The notes under the pieces are model-generated. The model saw only the letters and a program-made list of their open reading frames with translations, ran no database searches and had not been told where the DNA came from. A stretch of DNA of 64,000 bases from assembly GCF_009834785.1 (NCBI RefSeq), contig NZ_WUYX01000044.1, positions 53,435 to 117,434 on the forward strand. The letters run 5' to 3'. Of this stretch, positions 34,605 to 43,847 are shown one piece after another; within the stretch, counting starts at the first letter, position 1, and each line of letters starts with the position of its first letter. A program made the translations under genes and the position numbers. The DNA is from Natronorubrum halalkaliphilum. Lineage in GTDB: Archaea > Halobacteriota > Halobacteria > Halobacteriales > Natrialbaceae.

Positions 34605-36887
34605 CTACGTCCGCCGTCGAAGCGGTCCGAGAGCCGCCGCAATCGCGAGGGAAGCAGCCGCGATGACCGCGCCAAATCCGGACACGCTATCCGAATCATC
34701 TGAATCAGCGTCCGCTTCCGACACCGCGACCGACGCGGACGCCTCGTCGGTGTCGGTCTCGACGGTGTACTCGGACTCGCCGGACGCTGTTTCGCTCACC
34801 GACAGCGAGAGCGATTCGCTTTCACCGGCCTCGAGCGTGAGGGCGTCAGTCACAACTCGCCCGTCGTCGTCCGAGACGACGACCGACTGCGTGCCCTCGA
34901 CGCCACCGGTGTTCTCGACCATCACCGAGAGGTCGAACTCCTCGTCGGGTTCGACGGTGTCGGGCGTTTCGACGGCAGTAATGTCGAACTCGGGTGGGTC
35001 GGTGACGTGGCTCGTCCCCTCGAGGGTCTCGCTGTCGACCGTCACCGCGTGCGCGATGGTGAGCCCGATATCGACGTCGGTCTCGTCGGAGAGGACTGCC
35101 GTCGAACCGTCGGGATCGACGGCGACGGGTTCAGTGGTGGTGCGGTCGCCGTCGAGTTCGTACGCAACCGTGTCGATCACCGTCTCGTCGGCCGCGTTCT
35201 CGAGGTCGACCGTGAACTCGTAGGGAGCGCTGGAGCCGACTTGTTCGGGGAACGAGACACTCTCGAGCGAAACCGTGCCGGGCTCGACAACGGTGATCGA
35301 ACCGAGATCGGTTCCGTCGACCGCGACGTCGTACTCATCGCCGACGGCTCCGTCGGGCGTCCATTCGAAGTCGACGTCGGTCGTATCGTCGGCCTCGAGC
35401 GAGACCGACTGCGTGTCGACGACCTCGCCGTCTGCGGTTAGCTCGACGGTGTCGCTGCCCGGTCCGCCGTCGTTCTCGTAGGTGGCCGTGGCAGTCAGCG
35501 GGCCGTCTTCGACGACGGCGCTGGCGTCGACGTTGGCGTCCTCGAGTTCGATGTTCGGCGGCTCGACGACCTCGAGTTCGGTACTGTCGCTCTCGCCGGC
35601 GACCGTTGCGGTGATCTCGGTTGTGCCTTGCTCGCTAGTGTCGACGACACCGGTATCGATATCGGCGATACCGCCAGCGTCGTAGTCGGCGACTTCAGAG
35701 GCGGTGACCGTCGAGCCGTCGTCTAAGGAGAGTGTCACGGTGGCAGCTGTCTGCTGGCCTTGGCCGACTGTCGAGTCGTCCAGGGAAATGGAAACGTCTT
35801 GGACTTGCCACTCGAGGACTGGGTAGTCGTCTGTGAGTGTCCAGAAGTTGTCGAAGTCCAACCCCGCCATATTTGCTTTGGCATCCGAACCCGTCATTTC
35901 ATTAGTTCGCAATGCTGTCCCCTCGCCCTCTGGATAACTACTTAGTTGACTGTTCCAGTAGCCATCAGTCACGCTACCATCGTCATCCCATGCGAGCCCG
36001 TCTGTTGAGTCTCCTCCAGAAACGTCACCTGTAGAATACGAATCGGTAACCGGACCTGAATTCAGTCCAGTTAGACCGCCGAGATAGCCTTCATCGTCTT
36101 GATCTATAGCATCGCCGGTCGCGTATGAATTGCGAATCGTAGAAAACCTAAGCAAGTTCCCAGAGATTCCGCCAGTCTCCCCAGAATCACCAGCAACATC
36201 ACCCGTTGTGTACGAATTGGTAATCTGAATACCGCCAGCAAAACCAACCAGGCCTCCAGCATGATACTGCCCTCCTGTAACATCGACGGTAGAACCAGAT
36301 CGATCCAACGTATCGCCAGCATCTCTACCGCTGCTTGCGACTAATCCTGCCGCTTCTCGGTCACCCTCAACTGTCCCACCTGCGTATACAGAGGAAACAT
36401 AGCCCCCCTCTAAACGGCCAACTACTGCCGCAGCACTTTCGCCTCGAACTTCTGTATTCTCGAGGGAAAGATCCTCAACAGTACCCTGAAGGCTACTGAA
36501 AAGTGCGATATACCCTTCATTTGGTCGATCAATCGAGAGTCCCTCAATTGTGTGACCTTGCCCATCCAATGATCCGGCAAACGGATCTGACGCGACGTAT
36601 CCTCGATTCACTCCTCCAATTGGCTCGAAACCGGCACCTGCGTTCCACGTCTCAGTCTCACTCGCATCAATGTCAGTTCCAAGGACGTAGTGTGCATCAT
36701 AGTCCGCATTCATCGCCTGCAACTCCTCAGAGTCAGAGATCACATACGGGTTCTCCTCTGACCCATCTCCGTCCATACCGTCAAGAGTAGATTCATCAGC
36801 TGCGGCAGAGGCCGCAAAAATGATGGTCAGCGTTAATACGACCGTCAGAGTGATCCAAATCGGCCTTGTGTTCTTCATTTTAAGCAT
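34605..36887 (-). CDS. secreted GLUG/CARDB surface protein with C-terminal sorting anchor
   Basis: About 760 residues. The start at 36887 or the in-frame ATG nine bases later both give a signal-peptide-like N-terminus. About 30-330 is built of GLUG-type repeats (GGLVGFAGGIQITNSYTTGDV, GGLTGLNSGPVTDSYSTGDV and others), as in bacterial adhesins. About 365-700 holds Ig-like CARDB-type domains (VENTGGVEGTQSV...). The end DSVSGFGAVIAAASLAIAAALGPLRRRT is a PGF-CTERM-like anchor with a basic tail, processed by an archaeosortase in relatives. The GLUG part is visibly less GC-rich than neighbours, a sign of transfer. It shares the strand with the pilin-like gene, 10 bases downstream. Confidence 0.85.
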   Translation of the reverse strand: MLKMKNTRPIWITLTVVLTLTIIFAASAAADESTLDGMDGDGSEENPYVISDSEELQAMNADYDAHYVLGTDIDASETETWNAGAGFEPIGGVNRGYVASDPFAGSLDGQGHTIEGLSIDRPNEGYIALFSSLQGTVEDLSLENTEVRGESAAAVVGRLEGGYVSSVYAGGTVEGDREAAGLVASSGRDAGDTLDRSGSTVDVTGGQYHAGGLVGFAGGIQITNSYTTGDVAGDSGETGGISGNLLRFSTIRNSYATGDAIDQDDEGYLGGLTGLNSGPVTDSYSTGDVSGGDSTDGLAWDDDGSVTDGYWNSQLSSYPEGEGTALRTNEMTGSDAKANMAGLDFDNFWTLTDDYPVLEWQVQDVSISLDDSTVGQGQQTAATVTLSLDDGSTVTASEVADYDAGGIADIDTGVVDTSEQGTTEITATVAGESDSTELEVVEPPNIELEDANVDASAVVEDGPLTATATYENDGGPGSDTVELTADGEVVDTQSVSLEADDTTDVDFEWTPDGAVGDEYDVAVDGTDLGSITVVEPGTVSLESVSFPEQVGSSAPYEFTVDLENAADETVIDTVAYELDGDRTTTEPVAVDPDGSTAVLSDETDVDIGLTIAHAVTVDSETLEGTSHVTDPPEFDITAVETPDTVEPDEEFDLSVMVENTGGVEGTQSVVVSDDDGRVVTDALTLEAGESESLSLSVSETASGESEYTVETDTDEASASVAVSEADADSDDSDSVSGFGAVIAAASLAIAAALGPLRRRT

Positions 36888-36897
36888 TGGTTTTATA

Positions 36898-37431
36898 TTA
36901 GGTAGTGTCGGCAACCCGAATTTCAGGATTTGGCTGTTCGTCAATATAATTACTATCTGCCGGGGGAATCACGTCGATTTCCAATGTCCCTATATCTTGA
37001 TCAGCACGGAGATCTGGCTCACTGTCAAAAGTGATTTCTACAATATTCGAATTGTCATTAGTCGCTGCATCAACAGGTTCAGATAGTTGTGCTGAACCAG
37101 CTGTGACAATCACAGTCGCATCTTCAACAGTTCCGCCGTTTTCATCGATGACTTCAACCTCAATGTCGCCTGAGAATCCCTTTTCAATCATCTGATCATC
37201 CGAATCAGGAATGTCAATAGTTACCTCAGTATCGCCAACAGATCCAATCGTTCCGAGCATATTCAACATCAACGCGAGCGCCGCCACACCGACGACCAGC
37301 GCGATCACGAGTCGGATCGGGAGTCCTTCGATTGCACGATCGTCTCGAGCGAACGACGATCGGAATCGCGTCGATCGTTCGAGTCCATCAGACCTGTCGG
37401 CATCATCCGACAGCAATCTGTTCGGAAGCAT
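36898..37431 (-). CDS. pilin-like membrane-anchored protein (DUF7382-like)
   Basis: 177 residues. A cytoplasmic basic N-terminus of about 37 residues ends in EGLPIRLVIALVVGVAALALMLNML, a hydrophobic segment like that of archaeal type IV pilins, followed by a beta-rich acidic ectodomain. The cleavage site before LPIRL is not a canonical prepilin site, so it may be simply an anchored protein. I recall this as DUF7382, often found with surface genes. It is transcribed away from the HerA/PilB operon and is just upstream of the adhesin, suggesting one surface module. The ectodomain part is less GC-rich than the first 60 residues. Confidence 0.6.
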   Translation of the reverse strand: MLPNRLLSDDADRSDGLERSTRFRSSFARDDRAIEGLPIRLVIALVVGVAALALMLNMLGTIGSVGDTEVTIDIPDSDDQMIEKGFSGDIEVEVIDENGGTVEDATVIVTAGSAQLSEPVDAATNDNSNIVEITFDSEPDLRADQDIGTLEIDVIPPADSNYIDEQPNPEIRVADTT

Positions 37432-37507
37432 GTCCCCGCTTGGGCTCGCCTTCCTACTTAAATGATAGACCGGGGATTCAAACCGGAAGCCGAGCCACGG
37501 TTTCGGC

Positions 37508-38620
37508 GTGAGCTTCGTAATCGGACGCGGCGACGACCTCGAGGCCGGCCCCGTCGGGCACCTCGGAGCCTACCGGGCTCGAGACGGGAGCAAGGGAGCG
37601 ACGCTTCACCTCGACTTCGACGGCCCACACGCGATGTTGATCGTCGGCAAGCGCGGCTACGGAAAGTCCTACACCATGGGCGTGCTCGCGGAGGGACTCG
37701 CTCGAGCGCGGGGTGTTACGCCGGTGATTATCGATCCGATGGGCGTCTTCGATACACTCGCGGCGTCGACGCCGGGCGAGGGCGTCCCCGCGACGGTCGT
37801 CGAGAAACCGACCGTCGCGCCGACCGCGCTCGATCCCCGCTCGTGGTGTGCACTACTCGGTCTCTCGCCCGAGAGCGGTCCGGGCGGGCTCGTCTGGCAG
37901 GCCGCACAGGAAACGTCGACGCTCGAGTCGATGGCAGATCACATCGAGGCCACCGACGCGCCGGTCGCCGACAAGCGAGCGGCGGCCAACCACCTTCGGC
38001 TCGCCGACGCGTGGGCCGTCTTCGACCCCGACGGCCTCGACGCTACCGATCTCGGCAGTTCCGAGGTGACGATCATCGACGTCTCCGGGCTCGAGTCGGC
38101 GCCGATGAACGCCGTCTGTCGGGGCGTCGCGGAAGCGCTGTACCGCGCACGCGTGACCGACGCGATCGATCGGCTCCCGTGGTTACTCCTCGACGAGGCC
38201 CACACGTTTTTCGACGGCGTGGCGGAGCCGGCTCTTCGGACCATCCTGACTCGCGGACGCGCGCCCGGTGTGAGCCTCGTCTCGGCGACCCAACGGCCGA
38301 GTGCCGTCCCGTCGGTCGGTATCTCTCAGTCGGACGTCCTGCTCTCCCACCGGCTGACCTCCCAGGCGGATCTCGACGCACTACAGGACGCCCAGCCGAC
38401 GTACATGAACGTCTCGCTGTCGGATGCAGACCGGTTGCCGGACGACCCCGGAGAGGTCCTCATCATCGACGACGCGACGGAAACGATCCACTCGGCGCAG
38501 GTCCGTCCCCGCGACACGCCACACGGCGGTGACAGTCCGCGGGCAAGCGACGTCATTGTGGACGACAAACCCGACGACGCGACCGCCCTCCGCGATTCGA
38601 ACGGTTCCGATCGCGGCTGA
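37508..38620 (+). CDS. HerA/VirB4-type ATPase
   Basis: 370 residues starting with GTG. Walker A is GKRGYGKS at 47-54, Walker B LLLDEAHTF with Asp229-Glu230. The C-terminal part SATQRPSAVPSVGISQSDVLLSHRL is the sensor region usual in HerA-like pumps, and the last 50 residues are disordered. It does not carry the nuclease neighbour (NurA) of the DNA-repair HerA, and sits first in an operon with coiled-coil, membrane and PilB/PilC genes, so a role in a secretion or pilus machine is more likely. Divergent promoter shared with the pilin-like gene. Confidence 0.8.
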   Translation: MSFVIGRGDDLEAGPVGHLGAYRARDGSKGATLHLDFDGPHAMLIVGKRGYGKSYTMGVLAEGLARARGVTPVIIDPMGVFDTLAASTPGEGVPATVVEKPTVAPTALDPRSWCALLGLSPESGPGGLVWQAAQETSTLESMADHIEATDAPVADKRAAANHLRLADAWAVFDPDGLDATDLGSSEVTIIDVSGLESAPMNAVCRGVAEALYRARVTDAIDRLPWLLLDEAHTFFDGVAEPALRTILTRGRAPGVSLVSATQRPSAVPSVGISQSDVLLSHRLTSQADLDALQDAQPTYMNVSLSDADRLPDDPGEVLIIDDATETIHSAQVRPRDTPHGGDSPRASDVIVDDKPDDATALRDSNGSDRG

Positions 38621-38652
38621 CGTTTAAATACAATAGGGCGGCCAACGACGAT

Positions 38653-39480
38653 ATGAGCGATATCGAGCGGATCGACCAGCGACTCGCCGCAGTCGAGCGT
38701 GCGGTCGTCGACGGCGACGCCGAACTCGACCGGCTCGCCGATCTCGCGACGCTCGCCGAGGACGTCGAGCACCTCGAGGATAGGCTCGACGAACACGAGC
38801 GGCGGCTCGCAGAGTTGGCGGGAACCGTCGATGCGATCGGCGGCCTCGTCGGAAACGTCGAGACCGTCAACGAAGGCGTCGAGCGCCAGGCCGACGCGGC
38901 CATCGCCGCCGTCGATCGACTCGAGAATCGGATCGACGAACTCGAGCGGTCACTCGCGAAGGGACCGGTGGCGGACGGACGAGTGGTCGGCGACGCCACT
39001 AGCGCCCGTACGGAGATGGAAATATCGGCAGCCAACAGCACTGGTGTCGGCGATCAGACCGACGGATCGGGCCACGCGTCAGGGACGAGTACGAACGATT
39101 CGACGGGACCCGTGGCGACGACGGCCGGGGCCGACACCCCGTTCGAAGAGCCCGGAGACATCGAAGCGACCGCCGAAGCGCTTCTCGATCCACCGGGCCA
39201 TGGAGGACGAGCAGAAGTCGACTGCGGCACAGTAGCCGATACCGGAGACGGTACGAACGCCGATGTCAGTGACACCACCGAAGCCAGCAACGCAGACGAA
39301 GCTGCATCCGGTGGACTGACCATCCAGCGGGCGATCGAACGACGAGTGGCCGGTTCGGACGACGCAGTTGCTGACCGTCAGCCAACCGATAACGGAGAAT
39401 CGAACGATCAGGACCCGTCGACCGACGCTGACGACGACTCGGGTACGCTGCTCGCGTCACTTCGAACCAGACTCCCGTGA
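38653..39480 (+). CDS. coiled-coil protein of pil-like operon (DUF7310-like)
   Basis: 275 residues. Residues 1-105 are heptad-like (DIERIDQRLAAVERAVVDGD, LEDRLDEHERRLAELAGTV, VDRLENRIDELERSL); the rest is disordered and rich in Ser, Thr, Gly and Asp. No membrane span. I recall the family as DUF7310, found next to PilB/PilC genes in haloarchaea. Overlaps the next gene by 4 bases (stop TGA inside the GTG start), so the two are translationally coupled. Probably a scaffold. Confidence 0.7.
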   Translation: MSDIERIDQRLAAVERAVVDGDAELDRLADLATLAEDVEHLEDRLDEHERRLAELAGTVDAIGGLVGNVETVNEGVERQADAAIAAVDRLENRIDELERSLAKGPVADGRVVGDATSARTEMEISAANSTGVGDQTDGSGHASGTSTNDSTGPVATTAGADTPFEEPGDIEATAEALLDPPGHGGRAEVDCGTVADTGDGTNADVSDTTEASNADEAASGGLTIQRAIERRVAGSDDAVADRQPTDNGESNDQDPSTDADDDSGTLLASLRTRLP

Positions 39481-39941
39481 TTCGGTACGTACTCGCAGCG
39501 TTGCTGACGGTCGCACTTATCGTACTCGCGGTACCCGCCATCGACCGGGGAGCGACGGTAAACACTGAGCGCCAGGTCGACACGAGCCTCTCGTCGATCG
39601 ACGACGAAGCGACAGCGCTGATCGAAACCGAGGAGGTGACTCCCGACGGCCATCCCGACCCGCAGCGAATCGTCACGGTATCGCTCCCGCGGAGTACGCT
39701 GACGACTGCAGGGGTGGACCATTTCGAACTGGTTCCGCACGAAAACGGGAGCTACACGCACGCGAGGTACGTCCTCGAGGACGGCGCGACTCGAGAAGCG
39801 GTCATCGACGAAAGAATCGTCTGGAACGATCCCGACGGAAACGAGACGACCGAAATGGGCGGGTCCGGAGACCAACGCCTCGCACTCGTCCTGCTCGAGG
39901 ACGAACACGGCGAGCCGAGACTCATCGCACGCCATGTCTGA
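39477..39941 (+). CDS. membrane-anchored small protein of pil-like operon (DUF7311-like)
   Basis: 154 residues from GTG with an N-terminal hydrophobic segment (about 2-21) then a soluble part containing DTSLSSIDDEATALIETEEVTPDG and a conserved-looking VPHENGSYTHARYVL block. The segment resembles a pseudopilin or anchored accessory subunit, but the pilin cleavage motif is not clear. Overlaps the preceding gene by 4 and the PilB-like gene by 8 bases. Confidence 0.65.
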   Translation: MIRYVLAALLTVALIVLAVPAIDRGATVNTERQVDTSLSSIDDEATALIETEEVTPDGHPDPQRIVTVSLPRSTLTTAGVDHFELVPHENGSYTHARYVLEDGATREAVIDERIVWNDPDGNETTEMGGSGDQRLALVLLEDEHGEPRLIARHV

Positions 39942-41901
39942 ATTTAAATCGGAACGCGCGGCCAGTGCCGCCATGGCACAGGATGGAATCGCAAACGCCC
40001 TTCGCCCGGTCCTCGAGGGTCTCGGGTTCGGTCGTCTGCTCGGCGATAGCGACTCGGCGCAGGCATGTACGTGCAGTCTTTCCGCCGAAGACGACCTGGT
40101 AGTGATCGACACGAGCGACTGCGATGGCGAACTCGCGACTGCGTCCGCGTGTCGGTACACCGTCATCCACGCGCTCACCGACCGCGAGGTGTCGGACATC
40201 CGCAGCCGATCGAACGGAATCGAACGACGGTACGACGATCGGGGCGTCGAGCTCCTCGGCGCGGCCGGTCGATTCGTCGAACTGCTCGGCGAGCGCGACG
40301 AACCCCTCGCCGAGGCCGCCGCGCACAATCCGCTCGAGGTCGCTGCGGAACTCGAGACGCGGGTCGGACCGGTCGCGGACATCGGCGTCGAATCCGGACT
40401 CGCGACTGCGGCGGCCGGGATCGACAGCTACGAATCGGTTCTGACGCCGACCGTCGGGCTCACCATCGGACACTCTTTCGCGGATCGACGGATCGACGAC
40501 CGGTCTCGGCTTCGGGACGTCGAAACGCTCGATACCGGCAGCGAGGCGCGTATCTACGAGCGGCCCGACGACGTTCCGTTGTACGCACTCGACGCTGTCG
40601 ACGGGAACCTCTCCGACGCGGAACGAAACCGCCTCATCGAAGGCTACGAGGCCATCGCGGAGGGGACCGTCGAGGGCGACCGCGCGGCCTCGCATGCGAT
40701 CGAGTACGCGACCGACGAGCCGGCGGATCCGTTGCTGACCAGGGTGCTCTCGAAGCATACCAGTGGCTACGGCGTCCTCGAGGACCTGTTCGCCGACGAA
40801 CGGGTGACGGACGTCTACGTAACGTCGCCGGTCTCACGGAACCCGATCCGGGTCGTCGTCGACGGGGAGTCGATGACGACGAACGTCCACCTGACGACCG
40901 ACGGGGCGCGGGCGTTGGCGTCGCGGGTCCGCCGAACCAGCGGCAGAGCGTTCTCTCGAGCAAATCCGACGGTCGACGCGATGGCGACCCTCGAGAACGG
41001 AACGGGCATCCGCGTCGCAGGCGTCACTGATCCGGTCGCGGACGGTGTCGCGTTCGCGTTTCGCGAAGAGGCCGACGACCGGTTTACCCTTCCGGGTCTC
41101 GTCGCGAACGGTACGATGCCGGCCGAGGTCGCGGCGTTTCTCTCGGTCGCCATCGAACGCAACGCGGCCGGACTGATCGCCGGAACGCGCGGATCGGGGA
41201 AGACGACGCTCCTCGGTACCCTTCTGTACGAACTGACGCCGGATACGCGGACCGTCCTGATCGAGGACACCCCCGAACTCCCGGTCGACCCGCTGCAGTC
41301 GGTCAGCCGGGACGTGCAGGCGCTCCGGACCGGAACCGGCGACGGTCCCGAGATTTCGCCGGACGAAGCCCTCAAGACGGCGCTCCGGCTCGGCGACGGA
41401 GCTCTCGTCGTCGGGGAGATTCGAGGCGACGAAGCGCGGGTCCTCTACGAGGCGATGCGGGTCGGTGCGAATGCCAACGCCGTGCTCGGGACGATTCACG
41501 GCGACGGGGCCGATGAAGTCTACGAGCGTGTCGTCTCCGATCTCGACGTCGAGCCGTCGTCGTTCGGTGCGACGGACCTCGTCGTCACCGTCCAGGCGTA
41601 CCGAACGTCGAGCGGCCGCGACCGCCGCGTTGCCAGAATCGAGGAGGTCATTACCAGCGGCGAGGACATCTGGTTCGAGCCGCTGTACGACCTCGACGAC
41701 GACGGCCACACCGTTTCGACCGGACGGATCGACCGCGGAGAGAGCCGGATCGTCGATCGACTCACCGGGCCGGCCGAGGAGTACGCATCGGTCCGGCAGT
41801 CGATTTCGGAGCGTAGGGAACTGCTCTCGAGGCTTGCCGCCGACGGACGGACGAGTCCGCGGGAAGTAGTCGCGGCGTACGCCGATCGGGGGAGAGAGTG
41901 A
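39934..41901 (+). CDS. PilB/GspE-type secretion ATPase
   Basis: 655 residues. The N-terminal 270 residues are variable, followed by the type II/IV secretion ATPase core: Walker A GTRGSGKTT at 417-425, an Asp box LIEDTPELP, Walker B LGDGALVVGEIRGDEAR (about 480-500) and the His box GTIHGDGADEVYERVV. Powers assembly of pili or archaellum-like filaments from the cytoplasm with the next gene as its membrane platform. Operon organisation (overlap with previous, 7 bases to next) supports one complex. Confidence 0.93.
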   Translation: MSEFKSERAASAAMAQDGIANALRPVLEGLGFGRLLGDSDSAQACTCSLSAEDDLVVIDTSDCDGELATASACRYTVIHALTDREVSDIRSRSNGIERRYDDRGVELLGAAGRFVELLGERDEPLAEAAAHNPLEVAAELETRVGPVADIGVESGLATAAAGIDSYESVLTPTVGLTIGHSFADRRIDDRSRLRDVETLDTGSEARIYERPDDVPLYALDAVDGNLSDAERNRLIEGYEAIAEGTVEGDRAASHAIEYATDEPADPLLTRVLSKHTSGYGVLEDLFADERVTDVYVTSPVSRNPIRVVVDGESMTTNVHLTTDGARALASRVRRTSGRAFSRANPTVDAMATLENGTGIRVAGVTDPVADGVAFAFREEADDRFTLPGLVANGTMPAEVAAFLSVAIERNAAGLIAGTRGSGKTTLLGTLLYELTPDTRTVLIEDTPELPVDPLQSVSRDVQALRTGTGDGPEISPDEALKTALRLGDGALVVGEIRGDEARVLYEAMRVGANANAVLGTIHGDGADEVYERVVSDLDVEPSSFGATDLVVTVQAYRTSSGRDRRVARIEEVITSGEDIWFEPLYDLDDDGHTVSTGRIDRGESRIVDRLTGPAEEYASVRQSISERRELLSRLAADGRTSPREVVAAYADRGRE

Positions 41902-41908
41902 TCGCTGG

Positions 41909-43624
41909 ATGACGCTACCGGCGACGCTCATTCGAAATTTGGCGGTCCTCTACCCCTACGACGTCGACGGGAGCGGCGACCTCGCCGACTCGCTTTCGTT
42001 TATCGACTCGCCACACGACGACGAGACGGTTATTCGAGCGGGCTACGGAGCAGGGATCGTCGGCGCGCTGCTTCCGTTACCGTTGTTGCTTACTTCGGCA
42101 CCGCTCGCGTTCGTTCTGTTTTTCGTGCTGGTGACGCCCGTCGCAGCGATTCACGCAATTCACTCGCTGCCGCATCTCCAGGCGGCGCTTCGCCGAACCG
42201 AGGCGCTCGGCGACACGCCGAATCTCATCGGCCGCGCCGTATTACGGATGCAGGTCCAGCCGGCGCTCGAGAGCGCCGTCCGGTTTGCCGCCGACACCGG
42301 GCGAGGGCCGCTGGCGACCAGCCTCAACGCTCACATCGATCGCTCGATGGGGACTGCGGACACGGGGCTGCTGTCATTCGCGGAGGAGTGGTCCGAGTGG
42401 TTCCCCGCGTTGCGCCGGTCGTCACACCTGCTCGCGACGGCCCAAGATGCCCCGGACGGCGAACGGGCGCGAACGCTCGATCGGGCGCTCTCGGCCGTGC
42501 TCAACGGCACCAGAAATCAGATGGCGGACTTTACCGCGTCCATCCGAGCGCCGACGACCGCGCTGTTCGCCTTCGGGATCATGATCCCGCTGGCGCTGAT
42601 CGCGCTCGTCCCCGCCGTGCCGATGGTCGGCTTCTCGGTCAACATCTGGATTATCGTCCTGCTGTACAACGTCGTCCTCCCCGCCGGACTCGTCGCTGCG
42701 AGCCTCTGGTTGCTGGTTCGACGTCCCGTCGCGTTCCCGCCGCCGAAAGTCAGCCACGATCATTCGGACGTCCCGGATCGGCTCCGGCTTCGTGGACTGT
42801 GGGGTGTGCTTGCGGGCCTGTGCGGGTACGCGATCACGACGACAATCGGTCCCGCCCATCTGGCCCCGGTCATCGGACTCGGGCTCGGTCTCGGCGTCGG
42901 CTTGCTCGCGGTCTTCCAACCGATCCTCAAAGTGCGGAACTACGTCCGCGACATCGAGGAACACCTCACCGACGCGCTCTACATCGTCGGTCGGCAGGTC
43001 GCCGAGGGCGAATCCGTCGAATCGGCGGTCGAACTCGCGGCCGAACGGGTCCCCGCCGAGACGGGCGAGGTTTTCGAGCACGCGGCCGGCGTCCAACGAC
43101 GGCTTCACGCGGGCGTCGAAGCCGCGTTTCTCGGCGAGTACGGCGCACTCAGGGACGTCCCGAGCCCTCGAGCCCGCGGGACGGCCGCCCTGCTCGCGAT
43201 CGCCGCCGACGAAGGCAAACCGGCGGGTCGAGCGATCGTTTCGATGGCCGATCACCTGGAGGAACTCGACGAGGTTGAGGCCAAAACGAAACGGAGTTTA
43301 GAACAGGTGACGGGAACGCTCGACAACACGGCGGCGTACTTCGGGCCGCTGGTGGCCGGCGCGACGGTCGCGATGGCCGCGATGATGTCGAGCGAAGACA
43401 TGGTCAACACGGCGGACGTCGATGCGGCCGCGTTCCCCGCCGAATCGCTCGGCATCGTCGTCGGCGTCTACCTCGTGACACTGTGTTTCGTCCTGGTTCC
43501 GCTCTCGATCGCCCTTCGGTACGGGGTGGATCGAGCCCTCTTCGGCTACCATATCGGCCGTGCGCTCGTCTCGTCGACGGTCCTGTACGGCGTTTCCGTC
43601 ACCGTCATCGAGATGGCACTCTGA
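41909..43624 (+). CDS. PilC/type II secretion F-family membrane platform
   Basis: 571 residues with about seven hydrophobic segments in pairs (about 50-85, 210-265, 285-335, 465-500, 510-565). Duplicated F-domain structure as in archaeal TadC/PilC: each half has a helix-rich cytoplasmic part (DIEEHLTDALYIVGRQVAEGESVESAVELAAERVP; SIRAPTTALFAFGIMIPLA). It anchors the ATPase and pilin polymerisation at the membrane. Last gene of the HerA/DUF7310/DUF7311/PilB/PilC operon; a MITE follows 108 bases later. Confidence 0.9.
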   Translation: MTLPATLIRNLAVLYPYDVDGSGDLADSLSFIDSPHDDETVIRAGYGAGIVGALLPLPLLLTSAPLAFVLFFVLVTPVAAIHAIHSLPHLQAALRRTEALGDTPNLIGRAVLRMQVQPALESAVRFAADTGRGPLATSLNAHIDRSMGTADTGLLSFAEEWSEWFPALRRSSHLLATAQDAPDGERARTLDRALSAVLNGTRNQMADFTASIRAPTTALFAFGIMIPLALIALVPAVPMVGFSVNIWIIVLLYNVVLPAGLVAASLWLLVRRPVAFPPPKVSHDHSDVPDRLRLRGLWGVLAGLCGYAITTTIGPAHLAPVIGLGLGLGVGLLAVFQPILKVRNYVRDIEEHLTDALYIVGRQVAEGESVESAVELAAERVPAETGEVFEHAAGVQRRLHAGVEAAFLGEYGALRDVPSPRARGTAALLAIAADEGKPAGRAIVSMADHLEELDEVEAKTKRSLEQVTGTLDNTAAYFGPLVAGATVAMAAMMSSEDMVNTADVDAAAFPAESLGIVVGVYLVTLCFVLVPLSIALRYGVDRALFGYHIGRALVSSTVLYGVSVTVIEMAL

Positions 43625-43731
43625 AGGCGAAGCACGAGCGAACTCGAGTGAACAGGGCGCTCGAGACGCGTTCCGGACCGAACGCCGCAGCGACGCCAGC
43701 CGTCCGGACGGCCCGCCGACGGTGGCCGCGA

Positions 43732-43817
43732 CTATAGTAACAACTGGAACTGTTTACACACTAATCGCACAGCTTTCGTCCGATCGGAAGTGCACTGACT
43801 TCCAGTAGCTACTATAG
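43732..43817. mobile_element. MITE, 86 bases, CTATAGTA terminal inverted repeats
   Basis: Starts CTATAGTAACAACTGGAA and ends TTCCAGTAGCTACTATAG; 16 of 18 end positions pair. Left and right ends match those of the 207-base element at 22122. No coding sequence. Located between PilC and the MinD-type gene; its right end is about 30 bases before that gene's ATG and might supply part of the promoter. Confidence 0.8.
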
Positions 43818-43847
43818 GTTCAAAAAGGATGCCGCGCCAGACCCGGT

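Noticed and set aside
36898..37431. Canonical type IV pilin call
   Set aside because: The hydrophobic segment fits, but the prepilin cleavage motif is not convincing and the cytoplasmic leader is long, so only pilin-like is claimed.
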